NCBI GenBank assembly: GCA_014695195.1
Contig: JACJNW010000028.1
Span: 868,001 to 932,000 of the forward strand
Length of the DNA: 64,000 bases
From: Cyanobacteria bacterium FACHB-DQ100
GTDB taxonomy: Bacteria > Cyanobacteriota > Cyanobacteriia > Leptolyngbyales > Leptolyngbyaceae
Direction: 5' to 3'
Shown: positions 18,196 to 27,324 of the stretch, piece after piece
How the letters are laid out: the number at the start of each line of letters is the position of its first letter
Numbering within the stretch: the stretch's first letter is position 1
Position numbers and translations under genes: made by a program
Notes under the pieces: generated by a model
Seen by the model: only the letters and a program-made list of their open reading frames with translations
Told to the model about the DNA's origin: nothing
Database searches by the model: none

Positions 18196-20103
18196 TTATT
18201 TCGACTCGGTGAAGTCAGCATCAATCACATCATCACCACCAGTCGAACCGGTCGAGCCGCCTGCACTTGCACCCGGATCAACGTCCGGAGCAGCACCGCC
18301 ACCGGCTTGCTGATAGAGGTTTTGGCTAATGCCGTACAGTGCCTGTTGCAGATCCGTGGTCAGCGTCTTGATCCGATCGAAGTTCTCTTGGGCGATCGCC
18401 TCTCTGAGATCCTTGACCAAACCTTCAACCTTGGTCTTGTCATCGGCAGGAACCTTATCGCCAAGTTCGCTGATCTGCTTCTCAGCCTGGTACGCCAGCG
18501 AATCCGCTTGGTTCTTCATATCAATGCGCTCACGCCGTTCTTTGTCTGCCGAAGCATTGACTTCAGCATCGCGAACCATGCGTTCAACATCATCCTTCGG
18601 CAAGGTCGATGCACCCGTGATGCTGATCGATTGTTCCTTACCCGTGCCCTTATCTTTCGCAGAAACAGTCAAGATACCATTGGCGTCGATGTCGAAAGTG
18701 ACTTCGATTTGAGGAACACCACGCGGAGCCGGGGGAATTCCATCGAGACGGAAGGTTCCAAGGCTCTTGTTGTCGTTCGACATTTCGCGCTCACCTTGCA
18801 GCACATGGATTTCTACATTGCTTTGTCCATCAACTGCCGTCGAGAACACTTCCGATTTCTTGGTCGGAACTGTGGTGTTACGAGGAATAATCTTGGTCAT
18901 CACACCGCCCAAGGTTTCGACACCGAGAGACAGCGGAGTCACGTCGAGCAGGAGAATATCTTTCACTTCACCTGCCAACACCCCTGCTTGAATTGCAGCA
19001 CCCATTGCCACAACTTCATCGGGGTTAACGGTTTGATTCGGATCTTTGCCCAGAACGCGCTTCACGACTTCTTGAACCGCAGGAATCCGGGTCGAACCCC
19101 CGACTAACACAACTTCATCGATCTTGCTCTTGTCGAGTTTCGAGTCACGCAATGCCGCTTCAACTGGAATGCGACACCGATCAATTAAGTCGGCACAGAG
19201 TTCTTCAAACTTCTGACGAGTAAGAACATTCTCTAAGTGTTTCGGCCCGTCTTGGGTCGCTGTGATAAACGGCAGGTTAATGTCTACTTGGGTAACGCTG
19301 GAAAGCTCGATTTTCGCTTTCTCAGCCGCTTCGGTTAGGCGTTGGAGGGCTTGCTTGTCTTTACGAAGATCAATCCCTTCCGCCCGCGCAAAGTTGTCTG
19401 CGAGGTAATCTACGATCTTCTTGTCGAAGTCGTCACCGCCTAAGTGTGTGTCGCCTGAAGTGGCAAGCACTTCAAACACACCATCACCCACTTCTAGAAT
19501 CGAGACATCAAACGTACCGCCGCCCAAGTCAAAGACCAGAATTGTTTCGTTGCTCTTCTTGTCGAGACCATAAGCCAGCGATGCCGCAGTCGGCTCGTTG
19601 ATGATCCGCAGCACTTCTAGACCGGCAATTTTACCTGCGTCTTTGGTCGCTTGGCGCTGGGAATCGTTAAAGTAAGCGGGAACGGTGATCACCGCTTGGG
19701 TAACATCTTCGCCCAGATACTTACTGGCATCTTCTTTCAGCTTGCGAAGAACTTGAGCAGAGATTTCTTCCGGTGCAAACTGCTTACCTTGTGCGGGGCA
19801 GTCGAGTTTTACATTGCCACTGATATTCAGGACTTTGTAGGAAACTTCTGTGGTTTCGTGCGTCACTTCATCAACGCGACGACCGATGAACCGCTTCACT
19901 GAATAAAAGGTATTCTCTGGGTTCATCACGGCTTGACGCTTTGCGATTTGACCGACTAAGCGATCGCCATTTTTCGCAAATGCAACGACGGAAGGTGTTG
20001 TCCGACCGCCTTCTGCATTCGGAATCACAGTGGGCTTACCGCCTTCCATCACAGCGACACACGAGTTTGTCGTTCCTAAGTCAATTCCAACAACTTTTGC
20101 CAT
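18196..20103 (-). CDS. dnaK: Molecular chaperone DnaK (Hsp70)
   Basis: ATP-driven Hsp70 chaperone (635 residues). Its three signatures are present: [12 protein letters not shown] (~7), [14 protein letters not shown] (~195) and [20 protein letters not shown] (~335). A substrate-binding domain follows ([20 protein letters not shown]), then a helical lid and a Gly/Ser-rich acidic tail ([10 protein letters not shown]). Length and sequence fit the essential cyanobacterial DnaK2 type, though paralogue assignment needs a tree. It is monocistronic here, with no grpE or dnaJ adjacent; hsp20 lies upstream in the same direction after 267 bp. No CIRCE element was recognised upstream. Confidence 0.97.
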   Translation of the reverse strand: MAKVVGIDLGTTNSCVAVMEGGKPTVIPNAEGGRTTPSVVAFAKNGDRLVGQIAKRQAVMNPENTFYSVKRFIGRRVDEVTHETTEVSYKVLNISGNVKLDCPAQGKQFAPEEISAQVLRKLKEDASKYLGEDVTQAVITVPAYFNDSQRQATKDAGKIAGLEVLRIINEPTAASLAYGLDKKSNETILVFDLGGGTFDVSILEVGDGVFEVLATSGDTHLGGDDFDKKIVDYLADNFARAEGIDLRKDKQALQRLTEAAEKAKIELSSVTQVDINLPFITATQDGPKHLENVLTRQKFEELCADLIDRCRIPVEAALRDSKLDKSKIDEVVLVGGSTRIPAVQEVVKRVLGKDPNQTVNPDEVVAMGAAIQAGVLAGEVKDILLLDVTPLSLGVETLGGVMTKIIPRNTTVPTKKSEVFSTAVDGQSNVEIHVLQGEREMSNDNKSLGTFRLDGIPPAPRGVPQIEVTFDIDANGILTVSAKDKGTGKEQSISITGASTLPKDDVERMVRDAEVNASADKERRERIDMKNQADSLAYQAEKQISELGDKVPADDKTKVEGLVKDLREAIAQENFDRIKTLTTDLQQALYGISQNLYQQAGGGAAPDVDPGASAGGSTGSTGGDDVIDADFTESK

Positions 20104-20314
20104 ATTGGTGCTTCGGCTCCATCACTATCAAATGCTTTGTCAGGGTAGGGGACTGGCAATAGTGCCAGAATCAGTTCGGGGCGGCAGGACTCAAACGGGT
20201 TAATGCCACCAAAGCATCCTTCAATCCCCTACCTTATATACTGTTCGGCTAATGGCGTTCCATGAAGGGGTATTTACCGTACCTACCGAACCATTTCGGG
20301 GGACGGTTGGGGAT

Positions 20315-20360
20315 GGGAAGTAGGGAGAACAGAAATTAGTATTCCTGCTCCCTACTTCCC
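20315..20360 (-). terminator. 13-bp hairpin between hsp20 and dnaK
   Basis: A perfect 13-bp stem (GGGAAGTAGGGAG / CTCCCTACTTCCC) with a 20-base loop lies 10 bases after the hsp20 stop codon, in position to end hsp20 transcription. It lacks a T-run. The GGGAAGTAGGGA motif resembles dispersed intergenic repeats in related genomes, so it may be a repeat element. Confidence 0.5.
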
Positions 20361-20370
20361 ACGCTCATCT

Positions 20371-20862
20371 CTAGCTATTCCAAACGTCTGCGGTTTCCGC
20401 TTCAGCTTGGGGTGCGATCGCAGCTTTGGTTGTACCAGTCAAGTTCAGCTTCACCACCGCAGGCTTCACCGCTTGGTAGCGTGGCAGCGTCAGCGTCAGA
20501 ATACCGTCAACGAATTCAGCTTTGACTTGATCGTTCTGCACAGCAGCAGGTAGCGTGATCACGCGGTGGAACTTGCCGTAGCGGAACTCAGAGCGGAATC
20601 CTTTCGTGTCGGTTTGCTCAAACTTGCGCTCACCGGAAATCGAGATCGCATCGCGTCCGACTTGCACTTCAACATCTTCTGCCTTGATACCAGGGAGTTG
20701 AACGCGAACGGTGAAGGCATCATCGCTGCTATTGAACTCGATCGCAGGTGTCCAGGTTGCTTCGCGAGTTGGCATCAATTCGTTGAAGAGTTGATTGAAT
20801 TGACGACGAGCTAGTTCCATTTCTTGCCAAGGTTGCAAACGAGTAGAAGTCATCATGGTCAT
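20371..20862 (-). CDS. hspA: Small heat-shock protein Hsp20
   Basis: A 163-residue alpha-crystallin-domain chaperone. The N-terminal arm (residues ~1-45) is followed by the domain AIEFNSSDDAFTVRVQLPGIK, DAISISGERKFEQTDTKGFRSEFRYGKF and the A-x-x-x-n-G-(I/V)-L motif in EFVDGILTLTLPR. The C-terminal extension holds VVKLNL rather than a clear I-x-I. It binds unfolded proteins for later refolding by DnaK, whose gene lies next downstream. The start at 20862 (MTMMTS) has AGAGAGGAG upstream. Confidence 0.95.
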   Translation of the reverse strand: MTMMTSTRLQPWQEMELARRQFNQLFNELMPTREATWTPAIEFNSSDDAFTVRVQLPGIKAEDVEVQVGRDAISISGERKFEQTDTKGFRSEFRYGKFHRVITLPAAVQNDQVKAEFVDGILTLTLPRYQAVKPAVVKLNLTGTTKAAIAPQAEAETADVWNS

Positions 20863-21248
20863 TGTTTAAGAGAGAGGAGTTAAGTCTTGGGCTTTGTTCG
20901 TCCGCCCTTGATGTTTCTACTGTAAGAAGAATGGAGGGCGATCGCACTGAGGCAACCCGTAATCGTGCGGGTGTAGTTGCCGATGGGTGAAATGCGCTCT
21001 GTTTGGTGAGCCGATGACTCGTTTGGGTTTCCCGAAATTTAGCCTTAGCTTTGTAGGGTATGGTTGAGTTGCTGTTGGATCTGTTGAACTTCTGCTGAAC
21101 TTCTGCGATCGGTAACCCAGCCAAAATTGCTGAAGCTCCATGAGGAATAAGCAGCCTAAACAAACACAACTAAGCAAAGTTGATAAATTCAGCAAATGAA
21201 CAATCTTCGATTCACTCAGTCAACCCTTGATTGAAGCGATCGAACAAT
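20863..21248. other. Spacer upstream of hsp20
   Basis: 386 bp between hsp20 and the broken Uma2 gene. It must hold the hsp20 promoter, but I cannot fix -35/-10 boxes or a heat-shock operator by eye. Two overlapping minus-strand open frames (20729-21169, 20917-21195) look like chance. Confidence 0.35.
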
Positions 21249-21765
21249 TTATTCTCCCGCTTGCATCACTTGATTCACAGTTAATTGCAATTCAGGAAGC
21301 TGAGCGGATTGAATTCGATCGTCGCCTCGCAGTACCGCCGCTTCATAAAATCCATCTACCAAAGTCAGTAAAGTAATTTGCGCTTCATCTGGATCAATAA
21401 TCCAGTATTCTGCAATGCCTCGCGCTGCATATTCCGCGCTGCTTCGCAGATACCGCAAGGGTCACTTATATCGATAGTCACGATCGCGATTGGTTTTGCC
21501 CAGAGACACAATCTCGACCGTGATTGCAAGCGCGAACTCTTGCCCGTGCGCCGCTGACGACCAGTTCGTAATCTTTGTGGCTAATTTTCTGAAACGGCAG
21601 CAGCTTGAGAAACTCTGACAGCGAAAACAGCGCAATTCGGCTATTCCGAGTGCTTTCCGGTGGCATCTCAACCAAGACTCCATCCACTAACTCATAGCGC
21701 TGCTCTGTCCCGGCATCATACGCTAAATATTCGGCAAGTGTCATCCGCTTTGAAGCGAGAGTCAT
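21249..21765 (-). pseudogene. Broken Uma2-family (DUF820) gene
   Basis: The 5' part (from 21765) reads as a normal Uma2 N-terminus, MTLASKRMTLAEYLAYDAGT to KDYELVVSGAR. It then drops the conserved R-I-P-D-L segment, shifts frame near 21520-21545, resumes as VEIVSLGKTNRDRDYRYK, meets an in-frame TGA at 21462-21464, and continues as SAEYAARGIAEYWIIDPDE to the normal end. About 27 extra bases (roughly 21438-21464) separate RYK from the SAEYAARG segment. So there is an internal deletion, a frameshift and a small insertion with a stop. Intact members would be PD-(D/E)XK-type proteins of unclear role. Confidence 0.85.
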
Positions 21766-21866
21766 AGAATCGATCGCATACCTACGATCCGTATTTTACC
21801 TGGTTCATTTTCTTTCAGATCTGCGCTATACTACTCATAGTCGTTATGAGTTTGTAATAGAATTTT

Positions 21867-23234
21867 ATGGCAAACCCAACTGTCGAAAATTTAGTGATCA
21901 TTGGGTCGGGTCCCGCTGGCTATACGGCAGCAATCTATGCAGGACGCGCCAACCTCAAGCCGCTTGTATTTGAAGGATTTCAGGCAGGAGGAATTCCCGG
22001 CGGACAACTCATGACCACGACCGAAGTTGAAAATTTTCCTGGTTTTCCACAAGGCATCACGGGGCCTCAGTTAATGACGCAGATGAAAGCGCAAGCTGAG
22101 CGTTGGGGTGCAGAGCTGGTGACAGAAGATGTGCTGTCGGTTGATTTTTCGCAGCGTCCATTTACGATTCGCTCTGAAACTCAAGAAGTTAAAGCACATA
22201 GCGTTGTCATTGCGACCGGAGCGACAGCAAAACGGTTGGGTTTACCGAATGAGCATGAATTCTGGAGCCGTGGCATTTCCGCCTGTGCGATTTGCGATGG
22301 TGCAACTCCGATTTTCCGGGGTGTGCCGCTGGTTGTAATTGGCGGTGGAGATACAGCCGCCGAAGAAGCAATCTATCTCACCAAGTACGGCGATCATGTG
22401 CATCTGCTGGTGCGGGGCGAAGCGATGAGAGCCTCGAAAGCGATGCAAGACCGCGTTTTGAGCAATCCTCGTATCACCGTTCACTGGAATTCTGAAGCGA
22501 TCGATGTCGTCGGTGATGTCAAACATATGACCGGGGTGAGAATCCGCAACCGCAAGACCAACGAAGAAAGCACGATCGACGCGAAAGGTTTGTTTTATGC
22601 GATCGGGCATACACCGAACACTGCTCTATTCAAAGGTCAACTCGAACTGGATGAGATTGGTTACATCCAGACCAAGCATGGCGGCGTTGAAACCAGTTTA
22701 GAAGGTGTGTTTGCCGCAGGTGATGTGCAAGACCACGAATTTCGTCAGGCGATTACCGCAGCCGGAACCGGATGTATGGCGGCAATGCTGGCGGAACGTT
22801 GGCTCTCGGTGAATGGATTGGTGCAAGAGTTCCCTCGGATTCAAGCAGACGTGCCGAACGAAGAGAATACCGCTCACGCTCCCATAGAAACCGAAGTTAT
22901 TGAGTTTAGCCTAGAATCGACGCGGCATCGGGGCGGTTTGGCGTTGCGGAAGCTGTATCACGAGAGCGATCGACCAATTTTGGTCAAATATGTCTCTCCG
23001 ACTTGCGGGCCTTGCCACACGCTGAAGCCAATTCTCAACAAAGTTGTGGATGAGTTCGACGGTAAGATCCACTTCGTTGAAATTAACATTGAAGAAGATC
23101 AAGACATTGCCGAGGCAGCAGGGGTCATTGGAACGCCGACTGTGCATATCTTCAAGAACAAAGACAAGATTGCAGAACTCAAAGGCGTGAAGCAAAAGAG
23201 CCAGTATCGAGAAGTGCTCTCGGCTCATCTCTAA
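21867..23234 (+). CDS. trxB: NADPH-thioredoxin reductase fused to thioredoxin (NTRC)
   Basis: A 455-residue fusion. Residues 1-~320 form a flavoprotein thioredoxin reductase with FAD motif GSGPAG (13-18), redox pair C140-A-I-C143, NADPH motif [10 protein letters not shown] (~159) and [10 protein letters not shown]. Residues ~345-455 are a thioredoxin domain with C380-G-P-C383. NTRC is known from plants and many cyanobacteria, where it uses NADPH to reduce 2-Cys peroxiredoxins and regulate metabolism in the dark. It is monocistronic with its own terminator. Start ATG 21867 gives [13 protein letters not shown]. Confidence 0.96.
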   Translation: MANPTVENLVIIGSGPAGYTAAIYAGRANLKPLVFEGFQAGGIPGGQLMTTTEVENFPGFPQGITGPQLMTQMKAQAERWGAELVTEDVLSVDFSQRPFTIRSETQEVKAHSVVIATGATAKRLGLPNEHEFWSRGISACAICDGATPIFRGVPLVVIGGGDTAAEEAIYLTKYGDHVHLLVRGEAMRASKAMQDRVLSNPRITVHWNSEAIDVVGDVKHMTGVRIRNRKTNEESTIDAKGLFYAIGHTPNTALFKGQLELDEIGYIQTKHGGVETSLEGVFAAGDVQDHEFRQAITAAGTGCMAAMLAERWLSVNGLVQEFPRIQADVPNEENTAHAPIETEVIEFSLESTRHRGGLALRKLYHESDRPILVKYVSPTCGPCHTLKPILNKVVDEFDGKIHFVEINIEEDQDIAEAAGVIGTPTVHIFKNKDKIAELKGVKQKSQYREVLSAHL

Positions 23235-23263
23235 GCGATTTAGGTTTCGCTCTGTTCTGACCA

Positions 23264-23296
23264 CAGCGGATGAGGAGAACTTGTCCGCTGTTTTTT
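23264..23296 (+). terminator. Rho-independent terminator after NTRC
   Basis: 7-bp stem CAGCGGA/TCCGCTG, 13-base loop and six Ts, 30 bases after the stop. Confidence 0.9.
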
Positions 23297-23372
23297 ATTG
23301 TCATACGTTTTTTATTGTCATACGATCGTCTGTCAATGCCACAATGCCTAGACTCGATCGAGGTGAAATCCG

Positions 23373-23792
23373 ATGATTGCTCAAAACCGAGTTGACGAAA
23401 TCATTCACACGCTCAAGCAAGATCTACCCACTTTGTTTGAGAAGGATATTACCTACGACATCTATAGTTCAGATATCTTCTTCAAAGATCCGGTCAATAC
23501 CTTTAAGTGGAAGTTTAACTATCGCATTATCTTTTGGACATTGCGCTTTCACGGCAAACTGTTTTTCACTGAGCTATTTTTCGATCTGCATCAGGTCTAC
23601 CCCAAAGATGAATCGACTATCTTGGCGGATTGGACAGTTCGCGGAACGCTGAGAGTCCCTTGGAAGGCGCGACTTTTGTTTAACGGCACTTCCACTTACA
23701 GCCTTAACGCAGATGGACTGATTTATAGGCATATCGACACTTGGGATCGACCTCCCAATGAAATTCTGAAACAGTTCTTTCAGAAGGGATAA
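23373..23792 (+). CDS. DUF2358 family protein
   Basis: A 139-residue protein matching the DUF2358 family shared by cyanobacteria and plastids: LKQDLPTLFEKDITYDIYSSDIFFKDPVNTF, then W(x)VRGTLRVPWKARLLFNGTS and a closing IYRHIDTWDRPP. The fold is probably SnoaL/NTF2-like. Its function is not established. It is a single gene, convergent with a small membrane-protein gene 4 bp away. Confidence 0.85.
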   Translation: MIAQNRVDEIIHTLKQDLPTLFEKDITYDIYSSDIFFKDPVNTFKWKFNYRIIFWTLRFHGKLFFTELFFDLHQVYPKDESTILADWTVRGTLRVPWKARLLFNGTSTYSLNADGLIYRHIDTWDRPPNEILKQFFQKG

Positions 23793-23796
23793 GCGC

Positions 23797-24249
23797 TTAC
23801 TCACCTCGACGACTCCTAGAGCGAACATAACGGAGTTTCGCTCTAGTTCCTTTAATCACAATGAATAGAATCACCCCTGGAACCATGAGATGCAGCGCTA
23901 AAACTAGAATCGTTGAAAAGAGAGTCTGGAAACTCAGCAGTGTAGTTCCAGTCAAGAGTGGCTCAAGCGATGCGTAGATGATATACCCACAGAGACCTAA
24001 AATGGGTAGCCCGATCGCGACCCAACTCATCACAATGATGCCCCAGGGCATCCGACCGTGGCTCAGACCCCGATACATCCGTCCTTCTACCGCCACTTCT
24101 CCCATCGGCGTAAATCCAGAGGGAATCTGCTCTACGTCAAAGTATTGGTTTGGCGGCGGAACTGAAATATTGCGTTTATCGCTCACCTCTGGATCGGCAT
24201 CAAATTTTGAAAAATCGAACTCTGAACCGGAATCAGTGTTCTTGCTCAT
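23797..24249 (-). CDS. Conserved two-helix membrane protein
   Basis: A 150-residue protein with a polar N-terminus (residues 1-68, including FDFSKFDADPEVSDKR) and two hydrophobic helices (about 70-92 and 106-130), ending in a very basic tail (KLRYVRSRSRRGE). The basic tail suggests a cytosolic C-terminus. No family name is recognised and nothing nearby assigns a role. Confidence 0.6.
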   Translation of the reverse strand: MSKNTDSGSEFDFSKFDADPEVSDKRNISVPPPNQYFDVEQIPSGFTPMGEVAVEGRMYRGLSHGRMPWGIIVMSWVAIGLPILGLCGYIIYASLEPLLTGTTLLSFQTLFSTILVLALHLMVPGVILFIVIKGTRAKLRYVRSRSRRGE

Positions 24250-24353
24250 TGCAACACCCTTATGAAGAGAATGAGTGAGGCTTCAATCAACTAGACGGCG
24301 TTTCCTGATCGAAGGTTTCTCTGTTTTAATCCGATCGCGCATCAATTGCGATT

Positions 24354-24953
24354 TTAATCTTTAACCCAGAGTGCAAGTCCGCCTCCCCGTCCACGGGCTG
24401 CAATGAAGCGATCGCGAATCAGGAAAAACGCAAAAAAGGGAAGTTTCCCAATAGAAGTTTCTGAAAATGCTTGTTCCTTTTCGGCTCCACCCCGCACCGC
24501 TTGAGTATAAATGGGCCGATCTCCTAAGCAAACCTGGATCTGTGTAAACTCAAACGCCAGCAAATGCTTCTTCGGTTGAAATCGCGCAGGGCCGGAAAAC
24601 TTCAAGGACAGCAGCCCGATTCGCGCTTGATTGCCAATTCGCTCGGCTCCAGACTCAGCGGTACTAAATGAGATTTGAGCTTTCGCAAGTTTAGGCACAT
24701 AGTATCCTTTTTTCAGTTTGATTCCACCTTGGCGGATTTTGCGGGTTCCAGTGGCAAAACAAAGCCGCCACTGCCCCTGGAGTTGCGAAAACTGGTCATC
24801 GATTGATCGCTGCTTTGCCAATTTTTCAGCCTGCAAAAGCGCATCTACAACGCTCTCGGCTGCCGGACGGTTCGCTGTTGAGTTCTGGAATGCCAAAGCA
24901 GCCTGCTCTAAAACGGCAAGAAAATCGGGCGCGGTAGGGGTTGAGGAAGTCAT
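24354..24953 (-). CDS. PAP/fibrillin-like protein
   Basis: A 199-residue protein. Residues ~15-60 are helical (LAVLEQAALAFQNSTANRPAAESVVDALLQAEKLAKQ); then LQGQWRLCFATGTRK opens a lipocalin-like beta region ending in LPFFAFFLIRDRFIAARGRGGGLALWVKD. That resembles the plastid-lipid-associated (PAP/fibrillin) family, whose cyanobacterial members associate with thylakoids. ATG 24953 is preferred over a TTG at 24971. The family call is tentative. Confidence 0.6.
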   Translation of the reverse strand: MTSSTPTAPDFLAVLEQAALAFQNSTANRPAAESVVDALLQAEKLAKQRSIDDQFSQLQGQWRLCFATGTRKIRQGGIKLKKGYYVPKLAKAQISFSTAESGAERIGNQARIGLLSLKFSGPARFQPKKHLLAFEFTQIQVCLGDRPIYTQAVRGGAEKEQAFSETSIGKLPFFAFFLIRDRFIAARGRGGGLALWVKD

Positions 24954-25101
24954 GAGCGCTGAGCGAGACAATTAGAAGGATTATAGAAAATTTGACGATC
25001 GCCCTGCTGGCAGATCCAAAGAAGCAATTTTTCCCACCGCTCAAAGTGGGCGAATTTGTAAAGAAATGCCAAAATAATTGGATAGGTTTTTGTGGAACCC
25101 A

Positions 25102-25425
25102 ATGGCATTTAATCCTGACAGTGCTAATTTTCTTCATACCGATGCTGAGGCAAGCGACGCAAACGCGCTGCTGCGTTACCTTCAGCATCAACCACCCGAA
25201 GTCCTAGAGCGGGTGGCACGATCGGCTAGTCCTCAAGTCAAGCAGATTGTCTCCCACAACGTGCAGGGGTTGGTCGGTGTTCTCCCCGGAGACGGCTTCA
25301 ACGTCAAAATTACCACTGATCGCGAAAATCTTGCAGGACTACTCGCTTCCGCAATGCTGACCGGCTATTTCCTGCGTCAGATGGAGCAGCGGATGGAACT
25401 CGAAAACAATATTGGGGATCTCTAA
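25102..25425 (+). CDS. DUF760 family protein
   Basis: About 107 residues: FLHTDAEASDANALLRYLQHQPPEVLERVARSASPQVKQIVSHNVQGLVGVLP, then NLAGLLASAMLTGYFLRQMEQRMELE. This matches DUF760, a helical family confined to cyanobacteria and chloroplasts, with unknown function. ATG 25102 is taken as start; the open frame runs back to a TTG at 25078. It converges on the HtrA gene 45 bp away. Confidence 0.8.
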   Translation: MAFNPDSANFLHTDAEASDANALLRYLQHQPPEVLERVARSASPQVKQIVSHNVQGLVGVLPGDGFNVKITTDRENLAGLLASAMLTGYFLRQMEQRMELENNIGDL

Positions 25426-25469
25426 GGAGAACTCTAAGCGCACCGATTTCTAATCAATGCGCCTCGGAT

Positions 25470-26651
25470 TTAGCTTTTTTTCGGAAACGCGCCCGGACGT
25501 ACCTGAACGGTCTGTGTGCTGTTTCCTCGCTTCACCTCGACTTGAAGTGGCGCTCCAATTTGGCTTGCTTCGACCTGTCTCTGAACATCGGAAGTGGTCT
25601 GAACTGAAGTGCCGTTAATTCTTTGGATAATATCGCCGGAACGTAATCCCCCTTGAGCTGCCGGAGAATTCTCTGCAATCCGCGCAATAAATACGCCTTG
25701 ATCTTCTGTGACTTGCGCTCGACCGCCCGATTCTTTGTTCAGTTCCTCACGAATCGTCGCCGTTAAATCAATCATCTGAATCCCCAAGTAAGGATGATCG
25801 ACACTGCCCTTAGTGAAAAGCTGTTCGGCAACTCGCTGAGCAGTTTCGATCGGAATCGCAAATCCCAACCCCTGAGCATCTGCCCGAATTGCCGTATTAA
25901 TGCCAATCACTTCACCGCGATCGTTGAGCAACGGCCCACCCGAATTGCCGGGATTAATCGCGGCATCGGTTTGAATAAAGCTGACTCGTTTATCCGAAAC
26001 GCCTACCTGACTGCTCGATCGACCCGTCGCGCTGATAATGCCAGCCGTGACTGTGTTATCGAGACCCAACGGATTTCCGATCGCGATCGCCCACTGCCCC
26101 GGAATCAAACTGGTCGATTTTCCGAGCGTTACGTTGGGTAGCCCTGCCGCATCAATTTTCACGGCTGCCACGTCGGTTACAGAATCCGTTCCAACGACCC
26201 GCCCCTCGAAAGTACGTCCATCTTTCAGCGTTACTTCTACGGTGTCAGTTCCTTCGACCACATGAGCATTCGTGAGCAACCGACCATCTGAAGTGAGCAG
26301 AAAGCCTGATCCAGTTCCGCGCTCGACTCGATCTTCAGGAGCTGGAAGCTGATCGCCAAAAAACCGCTTGAAGACAGGATTCCGAAACGCTTCAGGGACA
26401 TTACTTGATACGCGCCGAGTCGCATTGATTCGCACTACTGCAGGGCCTGCTCGATCGACCGCCGTAGAAATAAAATTTTCATTTTTTGCGATATCTGGAG
26501 ACACCAGAATCGTGCTGGGCGGAGCGGATTGCACCTGAAACGGCTGCCCTTGAAGCCGATTGCTCAAATAATGATTTGCCACCAAGCCCGCTCCACCACC
26601 AACGGCTAACAGCGAAGCTCCGATCGCGACTTGTCTGAAGGAGAGAACCAT
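25470..26651 (-). CDS. HtrA/Deg family serine protease
   Basis: A 393-residue trypsin-fold protease with one PDZ domain. An N-terminal hydrophobic segment (residues ~7-25) directs export to the periplasm or lumen. The catalytic triad lies in LLTNAHVVEG (His), SVTDVAAVKI (Asp) and NPGNSGGPL (Ser); the PDZ domain begins near residue 290 (HPYLGIQM) and holds GLRSGDIIQRINGT. It fits the HhoA/HhoB/HtrA trio of cyanobacteria, which remove damaged proteins under light and heat stress. Which paralogue it is cannot be told without a tree. Confidence 0.93.
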   Translation of the reverse strand: MVLSFRQVAIGASLLAVGGGAGLVANHYLSNRLQGQPFQVQSAPPSTILVSPDIAKNENFISTAVDRAGPAVVRINATRRVSSNVPEAFRNPVFKRFFGDQLPAPEDRVERGTGSGFLLTSDGRLLTNAHVVEGTDTVEVTLKDGRTFEGRVVGTDSVTDVAAVKIDAAGLPNVTLGKSTSLIPGQWAIAIGNPLGLDNTVTAGIISATGRSSSQVGVSDKRVSFIQTDAAINPGNSGGPLLNDRGEVIGINTAIRADAQGLGFAIPIETAQRVAEQLFTKGSVDHPYLGIQMIDLTATIREELNKESGGRAQVTEDQGVFIARIAENSPAAQGGLRSGDIIQRINGTSVQTTSDVQRQVEASQIGAPLQVEVKRGNSTQTVQVRPGAFPKKS

Positions 26652-26828
26652 ATAACGTAACGCGAAAAACAGCGGTGTATTCAGTGTATCTTTGTCTTCT
26701 GAATCCGGTGGGTATTTCTGTGACCGATTCGGAGGGACTCGTTTTGGGATAGACTGCTTTTACACAGACTGCGCCTGATTTTCGGCAGTTTGAAGGCGTG
26801 GTATATCAGTGAGTTGAAACATAGGGTT

Positions 26829-27272
26829 ATGGCAAAGTATCGTTCTATTCTGGCACTTGTTTTTTGCACGATCATGGCGATCGTCATGGTGGGCTGTAGC
26901 AGTCCGACAGCAGTTAAGCCAACTTACACTCCGGAGAAGATTGCAGAGATTCAGAGCTATGCAAAAGATTTGAGCGAGTTGAGCGATCGCTTACCTGAAT
27001 TACAAAATCTGATTCAGCAAGAGGATTTCATCTTTGCGCGGAACTTTATTCATGGGCCCTTGGGTGAGATCCGCGTGATTATGAGCCGAGTTGCGGGCAG
27101 TTTGTTGCCGAATGAGCAGAAGCCAGCCCGCGAGCTGGCAAAACAGATTGCAAACGATTTGGTGGAGATCGATCAAGCCTCGGCATCGAATAACTATAAG
27201 GAAGCGATTCGCTACTATGGGGAAACGGTGAAGGATTTAGAAGCGCTCACCAAGTTGATTCCACAAGGTTAA
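26829..27272 (+). CDS. psbQ: Cyanobacterial photosystem II lipoprotein PsbQ
   Basis: A 147-residue lumenal lipoprotein of the oxygen-evolving complex. The signal ILALVFCTIMAIVMVGC ends in a lipobox with Cys ~23; a four-helix bundle follows (YTPEKIAEIQSYAKDLSELSDRLPEL, then LPNEQKPARELAKQIANDLVEIDQA). It stabilises the Mn4CaO5 side of photosystem II. ATG 26829 is preferred because it starts directly at MAKYRSIL with AGGG just upstream; a TTG at 26790 would add a 13-residue non-signal stretch. It is divergent from the protease gene. Confidence 0.92.
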   Translation: MAKYRSILALVFCTIMAIVMVGCSSPTAVKPTYTPEKIAEIQSYAKDLSELSDRLPELQNLIQQEDFIFARNFIHGPLGEIRVIMSRVAGSLLPNEQKPARELAKQIANDLVEIDQASASNNYKEAIRYYGETVKDLEALTKLIPQG

Positions 27273-27324
27273 GCGAAAGGGGGCGAAGGATGAATTCTCA
27301 AGTTGTTTATGCTTCGCCCTGCAT

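Noticed and set aside
18307-19107. Long plus-strand frame antisense to dnaK
   Set aside because: It is a shadow of the strongly biased dnaK codons; the product has no family features.
20104-20370. CIRCE (HrcA) element ahead of dnaK
   Set aside because: The TTAGCACTC-N9-GAGTGCTAA inverted repeat is not present.
20729-21195. Overlapping minus-strand frames upstream of hsp20
   Set aside because: They overlap each other and hsp20; one begins with a hydrophobic stretch but the rest is low-quality sequence, so not called.
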